Shown piece by piece: positions 8,509-18,142 of a stretch of DNA of 64,000 nt; within the stretch, counting starts at the first letter, position 1, and the number at the start of each line of letters is the position of its first letter. Source of the DNA: Photobacterium lipolyticum (GTDB taxonomy: Bacteria > Pseudomonadota > Gammaproteobacteria > Enterobacterales > Vibrionaceae); assembly GCF_003026475.1 (NCBI RefSeq), contig NZ_PYMC01000004.1, positions 62,001-126,000 of the forward strand, read 5' to 3'. Below the pieces are notes generated by a model. That model saw only the letters and a program-made list of their open reading frames with translations. It was not told the DNA's origin and searched no databases. Position numbers and translations under genes: made by a program.

Positions 8509-8983
8509 TAACCAGCTCCGCCTCTTCGGCAGTATCAATCGGTACCGCCTGCACCCGATAAGTTTCCCCGCGCCAGGTAATCATTCCTTCTGGGTCAGGG
8601 ATCATTTCAATCGGTTCGATTAGCTCTAATTCAATCGACACATCTGCAGCCTCATGGCTGATCACATCCACGGATAAAGATGGATCGTCTAGCTCGTCTT
8701 CATTGCGGTCTATATCGTGGTCATGTAACCAACACGCCACCAAAGCGAACAAGTTGCGCGGGTCCAGTAACTGGTGAGGGAATTCCTCTACCGAGATCAC
8801 CGCGTTGTATTTCCAGTGACAAGCGACATGACCGCCATTTCCCTTGTCTTCACCATCTGGCACGATTGAGCCGTTCTCTTGCCACGAATCGATTTTGTTA
8901 TCGAGCACATTGCTTCTCAGGTGAGAAACTATGTATTCAGTAAGATGCTCTAACTTGGTCTTGGTATAGGGTTCAGTCACCAT
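8492..8983 (-). CDS. Tail completion protein R-like
   Basis: 163 residues, acidic. The N-terminus MVTEPYTKTKLEHLTEYIVSHL and the central VEEFPHQLLDPRNLFALVACWL match the P2 gpR tail-completion pattern. The start codon shares its first base with the stop of the head completion gene, and the end overlaps the S-like gene, as in P2 (L-X-Y-K-R-S). It is a structural protein at the head-proximal tail end. Confidence 0.8.
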   Translation of the reverse strand: MVTEPYTKTKLEHLTEYIVSHLRSNVLDNKIDSWQENGSIVPDGEDKGNGGHVACHWKYNAVISVEEFPHQLLDPRNLFALVACWLHDHDIDRNEDELDDPSLSVDVISHEAADVSIELELIEPIEMIPDPEGMITWRGETYRVQAVPIDTAEEAELVNETAN

Positions 8984-9405
8984 CAGATCACCCCAATTGA
9001 TGCACGACCAAATCCTAAAAGTTGGCGAATATCGCGTGAACTTTGGGATAAGAAACGGTCTTGTTGGTCAATGTCGTCGGTTGCCGCATTATTGGCTTCT
9101 TTTCGGCGGTCCTGGGTGGCAAACTCCATCAGCAAATCAGCATGAGCACGACCATAGACCGCACGTTGATAAATCGCTGTTTGGGTTTCATCTAATGTTG
9201 GCGGATTGCCATCGGCATCAAGCAGGGTTAATAACTGGTTTTGAACCGCATTCGCTGCGATACGGATCGCCAATGCCATCGATGCATTATCAAACGTGGT
9301 CGGAATGCGACGAAGCTGACGGAATTCACCGGTAGACAGTTCAGGCCAGCCGTTACCTGCAATTAGCGTGGTTTCATCTGTTTTAAGTTTTCCACCAAGG
9401 CTCAT
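8983..9405 (-). CDS. Head completion/stabilisation protein L
   Basis: 140 residues from ATG 9405, preceded by an AAGGA ribosome-binding site; an upstream in-frame GTG is less likely. The features NGWPELSTGEFRQLRRIPT and RAVYGRAHADLLMEFATQDR match the gpL family, which closes the filled head in P2-like phages. It is the first gene after a 120-base non-coding gap that contains a small hairpin, so a new transcript or processing site may lie between it and gpM. Confidence 0.85.
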   Translation of the reverse strand: MSLGGKLKTDETTLIAGNGWPELSTGEFRQLRRIPTTFDNASMALAIRIAANAVQNQLLTLLDADGNPPTLDETQTAIYQRAVYGRAHADLLMEFATQDRRKEANNAATDDIDQQDRFLSQSSRDIRQLLGFGRASIGVI

Positions 9406-9526
9406 CACGATTCCTTTTCGCTTTACGTATTAAATAGATGCGCCTCTAGCCACTGGTTCGACGGATTAAGCGGAGTAATGAATTACTTGCTCATCCTCGC
9501 CAGCCGAGGCGCGGTGGCATAGGAGC

Positions 9527-10240
9527 CTATAAGCGGTTTTCTTTAATCGCTCGAATTCGGGCCAGTGTTTTATCGATCATTGAAGAAACGCCAACCTTCG
9601 GATATTGCGCGTTAGCTTCACCTAGCAATGCAACGGCGCTTTCTAAGATTTGAAGATCACCCACAGCGGTTGGTCGCGGTTGCCCATCGCTATCACGCAG
9701 TAAATGCAGGCCTGCAAATTTGAACCACTTAGCGGTGAGCTTTTCATTGATGCGCCACTCTTCACGCACTTTGAAAAATACCTGGCTAAAGTAGGGCTCT
9801 ACGCTTTGGCCTTGTGCTGCCATGCGTTCGGACCAGGCCAACACCTCATCAGCACAGAAAGTGGCAAAGTCACGCTTGAATCGCTCGGGTGTATCGAGTT
9901 CACGATCAATGGCTTTTTGACACCACTCAATGGCAGTTTCTAAATCTTCCACATCGAACAACCAGATCACCATTTGGGCAAATAGCGGGTTGTCGTATTG
10001 CTCGCCAGAGGCTAAATACTCTTCAATGTATGGCTTGAATTTAGGGATCAGCTGCTCACGCTTGTGTTTCACCTTGTCTTCAATACGATTAAAGGTTTTC
10101 AGCACTTTCAGATCACTGTCGAGCTCATGCAAAAGCAGATGAAGACTTTTGGGTTCTTCAGATACCGAGCTCACCAATGAGGAGCGGTTTTGCTGTTTGG
10201 CTAACATCGCTTGGCGTTGTTTGGCTAACGGACTTGCCAT
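9527..10240 (-). CDS. Terminase small (endonuclease) subunit M
   Basis: 237 residues, beginning MASPLAKQRQAMLAKQQNR as P2 gpM does, with helical repeats including DVEDLETAIEWCQKAID and a C-terminal region containing HLLRDSDGQPRPTAVGDL. The small terminase recognises cos and carries the cos-cleaving activity in P2. It follows the capsid gene at 3 bases, in the conserved O-N-M order. Confidence 0.88.
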   Translation of the reverse strand: MASPLAKQRQAMLAKQQNRSSLVSSVSEEPKSLHLLLHELDSDLKVLKTFNRIEDKVKHKREQLIPKFKPYIEEYLASGEQYDNPLFAQMVIWLFDVEDLETAIEWCQKAIDRELDTPERFKRDFATFCADEVLAWSERMAAQGQSVEPYFSQVFFKVREEWRINEKLTAKWFKFAGLHLLRDSDGQPRPTAVGDLQILESAVALLGEANAQYPKVGVSSMIDKTLARIRAIKENRL

Positions 10241-10242
10241 GT

Positions 10243-11250
10243 TTATGCCTCCGCAGGAGCGGCAATGGTGACAGCTTCAATAGCAGCGAACTTATCAAAG
10301 TCACCTACGGCGTAACCTTCCATGCGCAAATAAGAGTTCTCGAATTGTTTTCGATCTTCCTCATTACGGGCCTTACGCCATTGGGTACCCTTCTGCGTCA
10401 GAATTTGCAGGTTCTTCAGGTTTGTGACCCAGATTTGATTGGCAGGGAAAAATGGCGGTGTATACGCGACTTTTCCGGCAATGGTTTTCGCGAGGCTCTG
10501 TGCAGCCTTATGCTCGGTCGGAACCGTGGCGGATTCCAATAAACGATGCTGCTCAGAGGCAACCAAATCACGCCCCACAATCACCACCAAATCAGTACTG
10601 TTTTGGTAGGTTTCATGAATGGTGGTATTGATTAAATCATTCACCAGTGAATCAAGGTTTTTATACGAATCAACGGTTGCGCCCGTAGGGTCTAACGTTG
10701 CAGCAGCTAAGACTTGAGCCGCCTTTTTTTCTTTTACAATTGTCAGCCAGCCTTTGTTTACATCTTCACCGTTCGGGTTTGCGGCTGGATCGGTTGTGTC
10801 TGCAATCGTTTTACCGTGGAAACCCACCCGCAACATGTCTAAGGCGAAGTTACGAGAAATCGCGGTATTCATTAACTTAACGAACTGGCCTGATGTACCG
10901 GCATTTGCCCATTGAGTTAGCATGGCCCACGTTACCGCAGCACAAGAATCCGTTTCGACCAGCTCATAAGTATTACCATCAATACCCAGCTTCTTGCGGA
11001 AGCGGCCATCTTTAACACGGCCCGTTAATAAAGCACCGGTGCCCACATCGACCACCTGGCCTTTAATCTGGTCAACCGACTGCATTGAAATCATGCCGAG
11101 AAAGGCATCAGATTCCATGATGGCCTGGCGCAGGCGGGTTTCAATTGGTGGAGCAATAGCAAACTGTTTGGATGGATCACTCACACCTGCATCAGACGCC
11201 ACTGCTTGACAATATTTTTGTAGATATTCAGTTGAAATGGCATTGAGCAT
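10243..11250 (-). CDS. Major capsid protein N
   Basis: 335 residues (P2 gpN 357). It begins MLNAISTEYLQKYCQAVA and contains KQFAIAPPIETRLRQAIMES and GRDLVASEQHRLLE, the signatures of the P2-type HK97-fold capsid family. It shares one base with the scaffold gene's stop. Maturation cleavage of the N-terminus by the scaffold/protease is expected from P2 but cannot be shown here. Confidence 0.92.
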   Translation of the reverse strand: MLNAISTEYLQKYCQAVASDAGVSDPSKQFAIAPPIETRLRQAIMESDAFLGMISMQSVDQIKGQVVDVGTGALLTGRVKDGRFRKKLGIDGNTYELVETDSCAAVTWAMLTQWANAGTSGQFVKLMNTAISRNFALDMLRVGFHGKTIADTTDPAANPNGEDVNKGWLTIVKEKKAAQVLAAATLDPTGATVDSYKNLDSLVNDLINTTIHETYQNSTDLVVIVGRDLVASEQHRLLESATVPTEHKAAQSLAKTIAGKVAYTPPFFPANQIWVTNLKNLQILTQKGTQWRKARNEEDRKQFENSYLRMEGYAVGDFDKFAAIEAVTIAAPAEA

Positions 11251-12170
11251 TAAAATGTCTCCACTTTCGTTTGATTACCCGCACCTTCACCAGCCGGCGC
11301 TTGATTCGGTAATTCCTGTTTTAATGCATTGAACTGAGTTTCCATCTCACCTTGTTTCGTTAACAAAGTGTTCAGCTTTTCATTTACCTGGCTAAATTGT
11401 TCAGCCGTAATTGATTCGCCCTTTGGTTCGGGCTCATCTTCAGGTTTTACATCGGTTTCCGGTTTACCTTGAATGGAGAACTGTTCGACCTGACTGGCAA
11501 ATTCTGTTTGCTTTTCTTCAAGCTCATTTTGCTTGGTTTCAATGTCGTTCAGCTTGCCCATCATTTGGTTAAACTGCTCGGTGTTCATTGGCTCTTCGTC
11601 CTTATCGCTATCAGAAGGGGTTGGGGCTAAGTTGGGTAACTGCCCGCCAGAAGAGAAGAAATGAGCAATGGTTGAAAACGCACTAGCAATCAAGCTGTGA
11701 TCTCTTTCCATCACATCACTTAAATCCAGCTCTTCTAGTTGGCTGTATTCGTGTTCACTGTCTGTTGAGAATTTAAGAAGTGTGGTTCCTGTTGATGCTG
11801 GCGAATCAGTCACGGCCAACCCCATCAAGTAGCAACGGCCAGAACCGCAATAATCAGGATTAGGCTCGATAGACATAAATAACTTTTGCCCATCAGCATT
11901 GGCATTCAGCAGGTATTTATTGGGTGAAAGTTTGACTAATAAACGGTACTTACCCGCCCGCTTTTCCGCTTTAACTTCATCAACCGTGCCCCAGTTTTTT
12001 CCTTCAAACTTGTCCCATCGACTACGGGAATGCTCAGGCCAGATAAGCGCACCATATTCAGTCGTTGAATACTGATCTGCCATATCCAGAATCCACTGCT
12101 TAGTGATGGTGCGACCGTCAATGGTTGCTCCTTCCGTTGCAGCGATTTTCCAGCCTGATTTCTTACTCAT
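11250..12170 (-). CDS. Capsid scaffolding protein / maturation protease O
   Basis: 306 residues. The N-terminal half is the serine-protease part of the P2 GPO family (DGRTITKQWILDMADQY, then YGALIWPEHSR with the likely catalytic histidine, and LAVTDSPASTGTT with the likely serine). Residues of about 190-290 are a highly charged coiled coil, the scaffold domain. It directs procapsid assembly and cleaves capsid proteins and itself. It is the first gene of the leftward capsid operon, divergent from the terminase ATPase. Confidence 0.9.
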   Translation of the reverse strand: MSKKSGWKIAATEGATIDGRTITKQWILDMADQYSTTEYGALIWPEHSRSRWDKFEGKNWGTVDEVKAEKRAGKYRLLVKLSPNKYLLNANADGQKLFMSIEPNPDYCGSGRCYLMGLAVTDSPASTGTTLLKFSTDSEHEYSQLEELDLSDVMERDHSLIASAFSTIAHFFSSGGQLPNLAPTPSDSDKDEEPMNTEQFNQMMGKLNDIETKQNELEEKQTEFASQVEQFSIQGKPETDVKPEDEPEPKGESITAEQFSQVNEKLNTLLTKQGEMETQFNALKQELPNQAPAGEGAGNQTKVETF

Positions 12171-12249
12171 AATTACCTGTCAGTGCTTCAAATGAATGTC
12201 GATTTACGGCAAGAATACGGACTTGAAGTTGGCAAATCATGCAGTTCTG

Positions 12250-12290
12250 TTCGGGGTAATTCGGATACAGCCCCTATCCGAAAACAGCCG
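12250..12290. promoter_or_regulatory. Nested dyad in the divergent late-gene control region
   Basis: Between the divergent scaffold and terminase genes (12171-12337), the 8-bp halves TTCGGATA (12260-12267) and TATCCGAA (12275-12282) are perfect inverted repeats separated by 7 bases. Further TTCGG and CCGAA copies lie just outside them at about 12250 and 12287. In P2-like phages this interval holds the divergent late promoters bound by Ogr/Delta. The exact TGT-N12-ACA Ogr site was not found, so the dyad is only a candidate activator site. Confidence 0.4.
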
Positions 12291-12337
12291 AATTTTTGTT
12301 AATCATTTGCCTATTTCAGATGCGTATTATTGGCGGC

Positions 12338-14128
12338 ATGGCATATACAAAAGAAATCAGAGACGCTGCCAAGAGCCTTTACATGCGCACTTGGACACCA
12401 AAAGAAATCGCTGCTGAATTGAAGCTGAATAGTGATCGCATCATCTACTATTGGGCGGATAAATACGGCTGGCGTGATTCCCTGCGTGAAAACACCGTTG
12501 AAGAGTCGATTGCTCGCCGGGTGGAAACCTTGTTAGAGCTTCCAGAAAAGACCGATCAGCAAATCAAAGAAATGACCAAGCTGATTGAACATCACGTGAA
12601 GTTGAAGAAACAACGTGTTGAATTAGAGCTACGTATTAAAAAGGCTTCTGGCGAACTGGAGGAAGAAGCACCGAAGAAACAGAGAGGCCGCAACTCATCC
12701 ACCAAAGCCAATAACAAGAAATCCACTCTTACAAAATCAAAAGCGGGCAAAAATAACATTGATGAGATCACCAAGGATGATTTCAAACCATGGCATAAAT
12801 CGCTGTTTAAATATCAACTGGCGATGCGTGACAACCTCCATCAGCGTATTCGTAATATCTTAAAATCTCGCCAGATTGGTGCTACGTATTACTTTGCCGG
12901 TGAAGCGTTAGAAGATGCGATTTTAACGGGTGATAACCAAATCTTTCTGTCGGCCTCTCGCGCCCAGGCGGAAGTATTCCGCAGTTACATAATTGCCATA
13001 GCAAAAGAGTTTTTAGATATTGAGTTAACGGGCAACCCAATCACTCTCTCCAATGGCGCTGAACTTCGATTCTTATCAACCAACAGCAAAACGGCCCAGA
13101 GTTACCACGGCCATGTTTATATTGATGAGTATTTTTGGATCCCCAAGTTTGATGAACTCAATAAACTCGCTTCGGCAATGGCGACCCATAAGAAGTGGCG
13201 TAAAACCTATTTTTCAACGCCATCTAGCAAGGTACATGCAGCTTATCCGTTCTGGACTGGGGATTCGTGGAAGAAAGGCAGAGACAGCCGGGAAAGTATT
13301 GAATTCCCAACCTTTGAAGAGATGCAGAAAGGGATCCTTTGTCCCGACCGCCAATGGCGCTACATCGTCACTATCGAAGATGCGGCAAACGGTGGTTGCG
13401 GTTTATTCGATATTGAAGAACTCAAAGATGAATACAGCAAGTCAGATTTCGATAACTTGTTTATGTGCATCTTTGTCGATGACTCGCATTCGGTATTTAA
13501 GTTCTCCGACCTTGAAAAGTGCATGGTCGATATTAGCCGGTGGCGAGATTATAAACCCAAGACCGTTACACCTTTTGGCCGTCGTGAAGTCTGGCTGGGT
13601 TACGACCCATCACGTACCCGAGATAATGCGTGTTTGGTTGTGATTGCTCCGCCAATCGTGGCACCTGAACAATTCCGAGTGTTAGAAAAGCATTATTGGC
13701 GTGGGCTCAACTTTCAATATCACGTAGCAAAAATTGAAGAAGTGTATAACCGCTATAACGTTTCTTACATTGGTGTCGATACCACTGGCATCGGTGGCGG
13801 TGTGTGGGATCTATTGCAAGCCAAATACCCACGAGAAGCGGTACCGATTCACTACAGCAACGAAAACAAAAACCGCTTAGTGTTAAAAATGATTGATGTC
13901 ATTGAAAGTGGCCGACTCTCTTTTGATGCGGAGCACAAAGACATTGCCATGGCATTCATGGCGATTAAGCGAACCAGTACCAACAGCGGCAACATGATGA
14001 CATTCAAGGCAGACCGAAGTGAAACGGTAGGCCATGCCGATGCCTTTTGGGCGATTTCTCACGCCATCATCAATGAACCTCTCGATCACCAACAAAAACG
14101 TAAATCAACCTGGCAGACCTGTGCATGA
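12338..14128 (+). CDS. Terminase large subunit, ATPase P
   Basis: 596 residues from ATG 12338 ([19 protein letters not shown]); the frame opens 14 codons earlier without support. A helix-turn-helix-like N-terminus ([14 protein letters not shown]) is followed by the ATPase core with [17 protein letters not shown] as the adenine/Walker A region and [11 protein letters not shown] as Walker B. The later [17 protein letters not shown] and GVDTTGIGG match the nuclease-like domain. It powers DNA packaging. It overlaps the portal start by 4 bases. Confidence 0.93.
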   Translation: MAYTKEIRDAAKSLYMRTWTPKEIAAELKLNSDRIIYYWADKYGWRDSLRENTVEESIARRVETLLELPEKTDQQIKEMTKLIEHHVKLKKQRVELELRIKKASGELEEEAPKKQRGRNSSTKANNKKSTLTKSKAGKNNIDEITKDDFKPWHKSLFKYQLAMRDNLHQRIRNILKSRQIGATYYFAGEALEDAILTGDNQIFLSASRAQAEVFRSYIIAIAKEFLDIELTGNPITLSNGAELRFLSTNSKTAQSYHGHVYIDEYFWIPKFDELNKLASAMATHKKWRKTYFSTPSSKVHAAYPFWTGDSWKKGRDSRESIEFPTFEEMQKGILCPDRQWRYIVTIEDAANGGCGLFDIEELKDEYSKSDFDNLFMCIFVDDSHSVFKFSDLEKCMVDISRWRDYKPKTVTPFGRREVWLGYDPSRTRDNACLVVIAPPIVAPEQFRVLEKHYWRGLNFQYHVAKIEEVYNRYNVSYIGVDTTGIGGGVWDLLQAKYPREAVPIHYSNENKNRLVLKMIDVIESGRLSFDAEHKDIAMAFMAIKRTSTNSGNMMTFKADRSETVGHADAFWAISHAIINEPLDHQQKRKSTWQTCA

Positions 14129-15162
14129 GTAATAATGAACAAGTAACCGCAACTGATTCTGAGCAATCAACGAATGAAAGTCTGATGTTCAGTTTTGGAC
14201 AACCTGAAATCATGGACAGTGGTTTCACCAATTATGAATACAGCGAACTCTATTACAACGATTCAGACGACTACTGGGAACCGCCGCTAGATAGAACCGG
14301 CTTAAATAAATTAACCCGGGCCAATGCGTATCATGGTTCTATTTTAATGGCCCGACGCAATATGATTGCTGGTCGATTCGTGAAAGGCGGAATGCTTAAA
14401 CAACAGGTTCAATCTGCTGTTCATGATTTCCTGGAGTTTGGTGATACTGCCATTCTAAAGATACGTGATCACTTTGGTCGTGTGGTTCGCCTGCACCCTC
14501 TCCCATCGATGTATTTACGCAAGAACAAGAAAGGCGATTACTGGCTGCTAGAGCGCGATGATAAAAAGCGACTCTATAAGCAAGAAGATGTGATTTTCAT
14601 TAAGCAATACGACCCGGCTCAGCAGGTTTACGGCTCGCCTGATTATTTGGGTTGTGTTCAATCGGCTTTGTTAAATAGCGATGCGACTACTTTTCGCCGT
14701 CGATACTACAAGAACGGCTTACATATGGGCTTTATCTTTTACGCTACTGACCCAAACTTGAGTAAAGATGATGAAGACGATTTAAAAGAGAAGATGGCCT
14801 CTAGCCGTGGCGTTGGTAATTTCCGGTCTATGTTTATCAACATCCCGAACGGCAAGGAAAAAGGGATTCAGTTGATCCCGGTTGGTGATATCGCAACTAA
14901 AGATGAGTTCGAGAAGATAAAGAACGTATCAGCTCAAGAAGTGTTAACCGGTCACCGCTTCCCTGTTGAACTGGCGGCCATCATCCCCAATGGCGGTACC
15001 CGAGGTGACCCTATTAAGTTCAACGAAGTTTATACCCAGAACGAAGTGATACCCGCATGTGAAATGTTCATGGATGCGGTGAATAGTGATACGGAAGTGC
15101 CGAAAAGCTTGCAGTTTGAGTTCACTTTAGCGAATGGTGAAAAGCAGATAGCCCTCAGTTGA
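14125..15162 (+). CDS. Portal protein Q
   Basis: 345 residues (P2 gpQ 344). It shows the PBSX/P2 portal signatures: [38 protein letters not shown] and [14 protein letters not shown]. The portal forms the dodecameric DNA entry ring of the head. It overlaps the terminase gene by 4 bases, as P2 P-Q are coupled. After its stop there are about 250 non-coding bases. Confidence 0.93.
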   Translation: MSNNEQVTATDSEQSTNESLMFSFGQPEIMDSGFTNYEYSELYYNDSDDYWEPPLDRTGLNKLTRANAYHGSILMARRNMIAGRFVKGGMLKQQVQSAVHDFLEFGDTAILKIRDHFGRVVRLHPLPSMYLRKNKKGDYWLLERDDKKRLYKQEDVIFIKQYDPAQQVYGSPDYLGCVQSALLNSDATTFRRRYYKNGLHMGFIFYATDPNLSKDDEDDLKEKMASSRGVGNFRSMFINIPNGKEKGIQLIPVGDIATKDEFEKIKNVSAQEVLTGHRFPVELAAIIPNGGTRGDPIKFNEVYTQNEVIPACEMFMDAVNSDTEVPKSLQFEFTLANGEKQIALS

Positions 15163-15418
15163 GGTGAGTTAAGCAGGGTTTGGAGTGACATATTTGTCTG
15201 AAAAGCTTGGCTCACTCTGACATTCGTTAACGGGAAGCGAGCGTTTACTAGTGCGACTCCGCAAGCCTTGATATGCAAAAAAACTGCTCTTTTGAACAGT
15301 ATCACCACTCTTATTTGTGTGATCTATCAAGCATTGAGATAAGAACAGCTTCATCCATCAGTAATTAATATGCAATAATAATCAATTAATTAATATTGTT
15401 TCATATGGATTGAGATCT

Positions 15419-15718
15419 ATGTTCGATAAGCGTTTTTTAGTTGGTATAGTTTTAATTGTTTTAACTGGATGCTCATCAGTTATAGGGGTTGTGAGAGATA
15501 AAAATACATCTACTCCAATATCATCAGCAACGGTAACAGTAATGCGGACATCAACAACAACAACGACTGATGCTGTTGGTCATTATAAGTTAGCAGGAAT
15601 GTTCATCCCGGGTGATACGATGATGATTAATGCTCCTGGTTATAATATTTATACAGGAACATTAAGGAATGGAGCTGGGCAAGAATTCATTGATGTGGAT
15701 TTAGTTCCTAAAAAATAA
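15419..15718 (+). CDS. Small lipoprotein with carboxypeptidase-regulatory-like (Ig-fold) domain
   Basis: 99 residues from ATG 15419. The N-terminus is a lipoprotein signal peptide (FLVGIVLIVLTGC, lipobox LTGC), followed by a single beta-sandwich domain of the carboxypeptidase regulatory type (GVVRDKNTSTPISSATVTV, then DAVGHYKLAGM). It would sit on the periplasmic face of a membrane. It is AT-rich compared with the structural genes, has its own terminator, and lies between portal and the cos-like region, where P2-like phages insert accessory genes. The role is unknown; a surface change in the lysogen (lysogenic conversion) is possible. Confidence 0.65.
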   Translation: MFDKRFLVGIVLIVLTGCSSVIGVVRDKNTSTPISSATVTVMRTSTTTTTDAVGHYKLAGMFIPGDTMMINAPGYNIYTGTLRNGAGQEFIDVDLVPKK

Positions 15719-15742
15719 AAAGTTCTTTAGCAGAATCCCCCG

Positions 15743-15768
15743 AAGAGGTCGCTGTAGCGGCCTCTTTT
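15743..15768 (+). terminator. Rho-independent terminator after lipoprotein gene
   Basis: A 10-bp stem (AAGAGGTCGC / GCGGCCTCTT, one G-T pair) with a TGTA loop is followed by a short T run. It sits 25 bases after the stop codon of the lipoprotein gene. Confidence 0.75.
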
Positions 15769-16337
15769 ACACTCGCTATTTGGGATTTTCGATCGTCACA
15801 ATAGTCAGCCTACATCGTGTTCGCTAACTTAAGCTGTCAGATTGAATTTGAGTCAGTAAAGTTGAGGGCTTCAGTTAATTGAAATTTCATTTTCAGACAA
15901 AAAACGCCACCAGCCCTTGCCCTACCTGGCTTCAAACGTAAATAACCAGATCATTATTGCGATCAACCAGATCACTAAAATAGTGACAGAAAACACATCA
16001 ACCATTTAATTATCAATAAGTTAAGCGAATAAGAGTGATCAACAAGAGATCTTTAAAACTGAAAAAAGCTGTAATTAATTTCAATTTTTCAGTTTTATGT
16101 TTGTGGTTTTATCGCTGGTTTCTTCTATCACCCCGCCTTGAAAGCCCTGTATTCATGGGGCTTATAGCCAAATCACTCCCCTGGCACCTCCGTCAAAATT
16201 GCAGAAAACAAAACTGAAAAAAATCATTTTTTTTAAACGTCGCAGGTGGGGAGGAGGAGTGCGATTTCCGTGGCGCGAATGTGTTTTACGTGGACGCACT
16301 CATCTCTTTGTGTGTTGAGAAGACTTAGTAGACGGCA
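15769..16337. other. Non-coding region with possible cos site (GC-rich purine tract at 16242-16262)
   Basis: About 570 bases with no convincing gene. In P2-like phages cos lies beside the portal gene, at the end away from the terminase gene, which is here. The tract CGCAGGTGGGGAGGAGGAG at about 16241-16259, flanked by T-rich sequence and followed by GATTTCCGTGGCGCG, recalls the GGCGAGGCGGGG cos core of P2. A, T-rich and repeat-like segments (AACCAGATCA twice near 15950-15975) precede it. The cos assignment is positional inference. Confidence 0.35.
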
Positions 16338-16353
16338 CTGTATAAAAACACAG
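16338..16353. promoter_or_regulatory. LexA-type SOS box upstream of the late activator gene
   Basis: The sequence CTGTATAAAAACACAG fits CTGT-N8-ACAG with an AT-rich spacer. It lies 51 bases before the Ogr-like start codon, in promoter position, so SOS induction could directly raise the late activator. Confidence 0.55.
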
Positions 16354-16403
16354 TCACTTGGTTTACAATTGACTAGTCAGTTCATCAATCAAGTGGATGC
16401 GTT

Positions 16404-16655
16404 ATGAGAGTATTTTGCCCAGAGTGCGGTGAGAAAGCCCGCATTCAAAAGACCAATCGCATATCGACCAGCTATGCGGATTTGTACTGCAGTTGTAGTG
16501 ACCCCGAGTGTGGCCACTCTTTCGTGATGAACCTCAGCTTTTCCCATACTCTCAGCCCTTCGGCCAAGAATACTAACGAACTAGTTACGGCCTTGGTTAA
16601 AGCCTTACCGCATGAAAAAGTAAAAGAGATTCATAGTCAATTGGCAATGTTTTAA
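16404..16655 (+). CDS. Ogr/Delta-type late gene transcription activator
   Basis: 83 residues. The N-terminal zinc-binding motif has cysteine pairs at CPEC (residues 5-8) and in CSCSDPECGHSF, as in P2 Ogr, P4 Delta and 186 B (72-81 residues). These proteins bind upstream of the late promoters and contact the RNA polymerase alpha subunit. Position near cos, away from D/attP, resembles 186 B more than P2 ogr. A LexA-type box lies upstream. Confidence 0.88.
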   Translation: MRVFCPECGEKARIQKTNRISTSYADLYCSCSDPECGHSFVMNLSFSHTLSPSAKNTNELVTALVKALPHEKVKEIHSQLAMF

Positions 16656-16880
16656 AAATTATTAGATCCCTATCCCATTACAATGAATCCTTATAGCTCA
16701 TATGCACTCAGTACACTACCCTCGCATTAAAGTAAATCTATTTGGGTCACTAGCCTGCGCCATAAATAAATTACTAAGGATATAATTTGAGGCACCAAAT
16801 AAAGAATCATCTTCGATCGATGTCACATCTAGAGTTGAAAAAAGCGCACAAAGCACAGCAAATCAAACTTGGAGGAACTA

Positions 16881-17777
16881 ATGAAAAATAAAGTATCTCT
16901 CATTTTTACGCCCCTCATAATTCTACTTTTGATGACAGGCTGTTCAACTGAGAAAGCTGAAGCACTCGTCACAGCAGTTAAGTCTTTTGAATCAAAATCA
17001 CTACAAGCAATTGACTCTTATGAGCAACTATTTAAGGACTATATAAAACAAGAACGTGAGACTGATGACGAACTATTTACTCAAACGTCTGATTCGATCA
17101 TAAAAAATGGTAAGCCGTCAGTAACAAAAGATACGATGGTGGCAAGTATAAGCATTCGAGAAAATAGCAAAAATGATAATACTATTGAAAATGAATTCTA
17201 TGACATAAAGCTTATATACGCATTGCTTCGAAATTCATACGAGTCTCTACCACAAGGTAACCTTCTAGGAGCTGAATATGTAGCTTGCGGGCAAGATATA
17301 GTAGCTAAAGCAACTAGCCAGTTAGTTAATTTTTCTGTCACGCTAAACAAAAAACCATTATACCCTCTATCAATAAACCAAAAAGTAGCCGATTACAAAA
17401 ACTTAGTCGCAAACAAGAAGGATACTGAGGCAAGATTATTGTTTAACGAAATATCAACAGCAATTAAAGCATATGATGAAAAGCATGAACAAACCATCAA
17501 ACTAACCTTGGCTGCAGTAGAAGATGGGAGAAATTTACACACTCTGCTTGGCAATTATAGCTCTGCATCCGTTTCTGACATTTTGGCTGTTGTTCAATTT
17601 GGCCTTGATTTTTTAGGAACACTCAATGGTATTGATGTGAATCATGCAACATCAAAACTGGAAAGCATCCAAAAAGAACTTGGGGACAAAGAATACTGGA
17701 AAAGAATAGAAAAAATATCAATTTCAAACATTGAACAATGCAATATGAATTTGTCTATTACACCGAAGGATATTTAA
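16881..17777 (+). CDS. Predicted helical lipoprotein of unknown function (prophage accessory)
   Basis: 298 residues from ATG 16881, preceded by GGAGG. The signal peptide ends in the lipobox LLLMTGC; the mature part is mostly alpha-helical (EALVTAVKSFESKSLQAIDS, later helices of similar type) with no recognised domain. It is AT-rich and followed one base later by a 99-codon gene, then a strong terminator, so the two form a self-contained accessory operon between the late activator and the early genes. P2-like phages put superinfection-exclusion and other 'moron' genes here. A protective envelope role is speculation. Confidence 0.6.
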   Translation: MKNKVSLIFTPLIILLLMTGCSTEKAEALVTAVKSFESKSLQAIDSYEQLFKDYIKQERETDDELFTQTSDSIIKNGKPSVTKDTMVASISIRENSKNDNTIENEFYDIKLIYALLRNSYESLPQGNLLGAEYVACGQDIVAKATSQLVNFSVTLNKKPLYPLSINQKVADYKNLVANKKDTEARLLFNEISTAIKAYDEKHEQTIKLTLAAVEDGRNLHTLLGNYSSASVSDILAVVQFGLDFLGTLNGIDVNHATSKLESIQKELGDKEYWKRIEKISISNIEQCNMNLSITPKDI

Positions 17778-17778
17778 T

Positions 17779-18078
17779 ATGTCAGATATTCAGGATCTAA
17801 AATTTATCAAGGACTCTGAAAAAGCACTTGATGCGTTGTTTGATAAATATGCTGAAGCCGAACCAAGTGACAAATGGGTTTTAAAGCCAGCCATAAAAGC
17901 AGCCAGTGAAGAGCTATTAACAGCACGGTTAGCATTATTTAAAGATGGTGTTCTCACTACTCGCGATGACATCAATAAGTTAAAGGAAATTAGACAGGAA
18001 ATAGATAATGCAGCTGACACTCAAGCATTAATTATGTCAGCATTAAAATTAGCAGCTTTCCTTGGTGTGTTCGCCTAA
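17779..18078 (+). CDS. Small helical protein, partner of the upstream lipoprotein
   Basis: 99 residues with no family recognised. It is mostly charged helix with a C-terminal hydrophobic stretch ALIMSALKLAAFLGVF that could insert in or lie on the membrane. It starts directly after the lipoprotein stop, so the genes are probably co-translated, and a terminator follows. The pairing suggests a shared job at the cell envelope, or a toxin/partner arrangement; neither is shown by the sequence. Confidence 0.55.
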   Translation: MSDIQDLKFIKDSEKALDALFDKYAEAEPSDKWVLKPAIKAASEELLTARLALFKDGVLTTRDDINKLKEIRQEIDNAADTQALIMSALKLAAFLGVFA

Positions 18079-18088
18079 TCAGAATAAA

Positions 18089-18117
18089 ACGGAACACTTA
18101 AAGTGTTCCGTTCTCTT
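18089..18117 (+). terminator. Strong terminator after the lipoprotein operon
   Basis: A perfect 10-bp stem (ACGGAACACT / AGTGTTCCGT) with a TAA-type loop is followed by TCTCTTT. It closes the rightward accessory operon against the leftward gene at 18143. Confidence 0.85.
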
Positions 18118-18142
18118 TAGTCAATTGATGGCACAGAACAGA

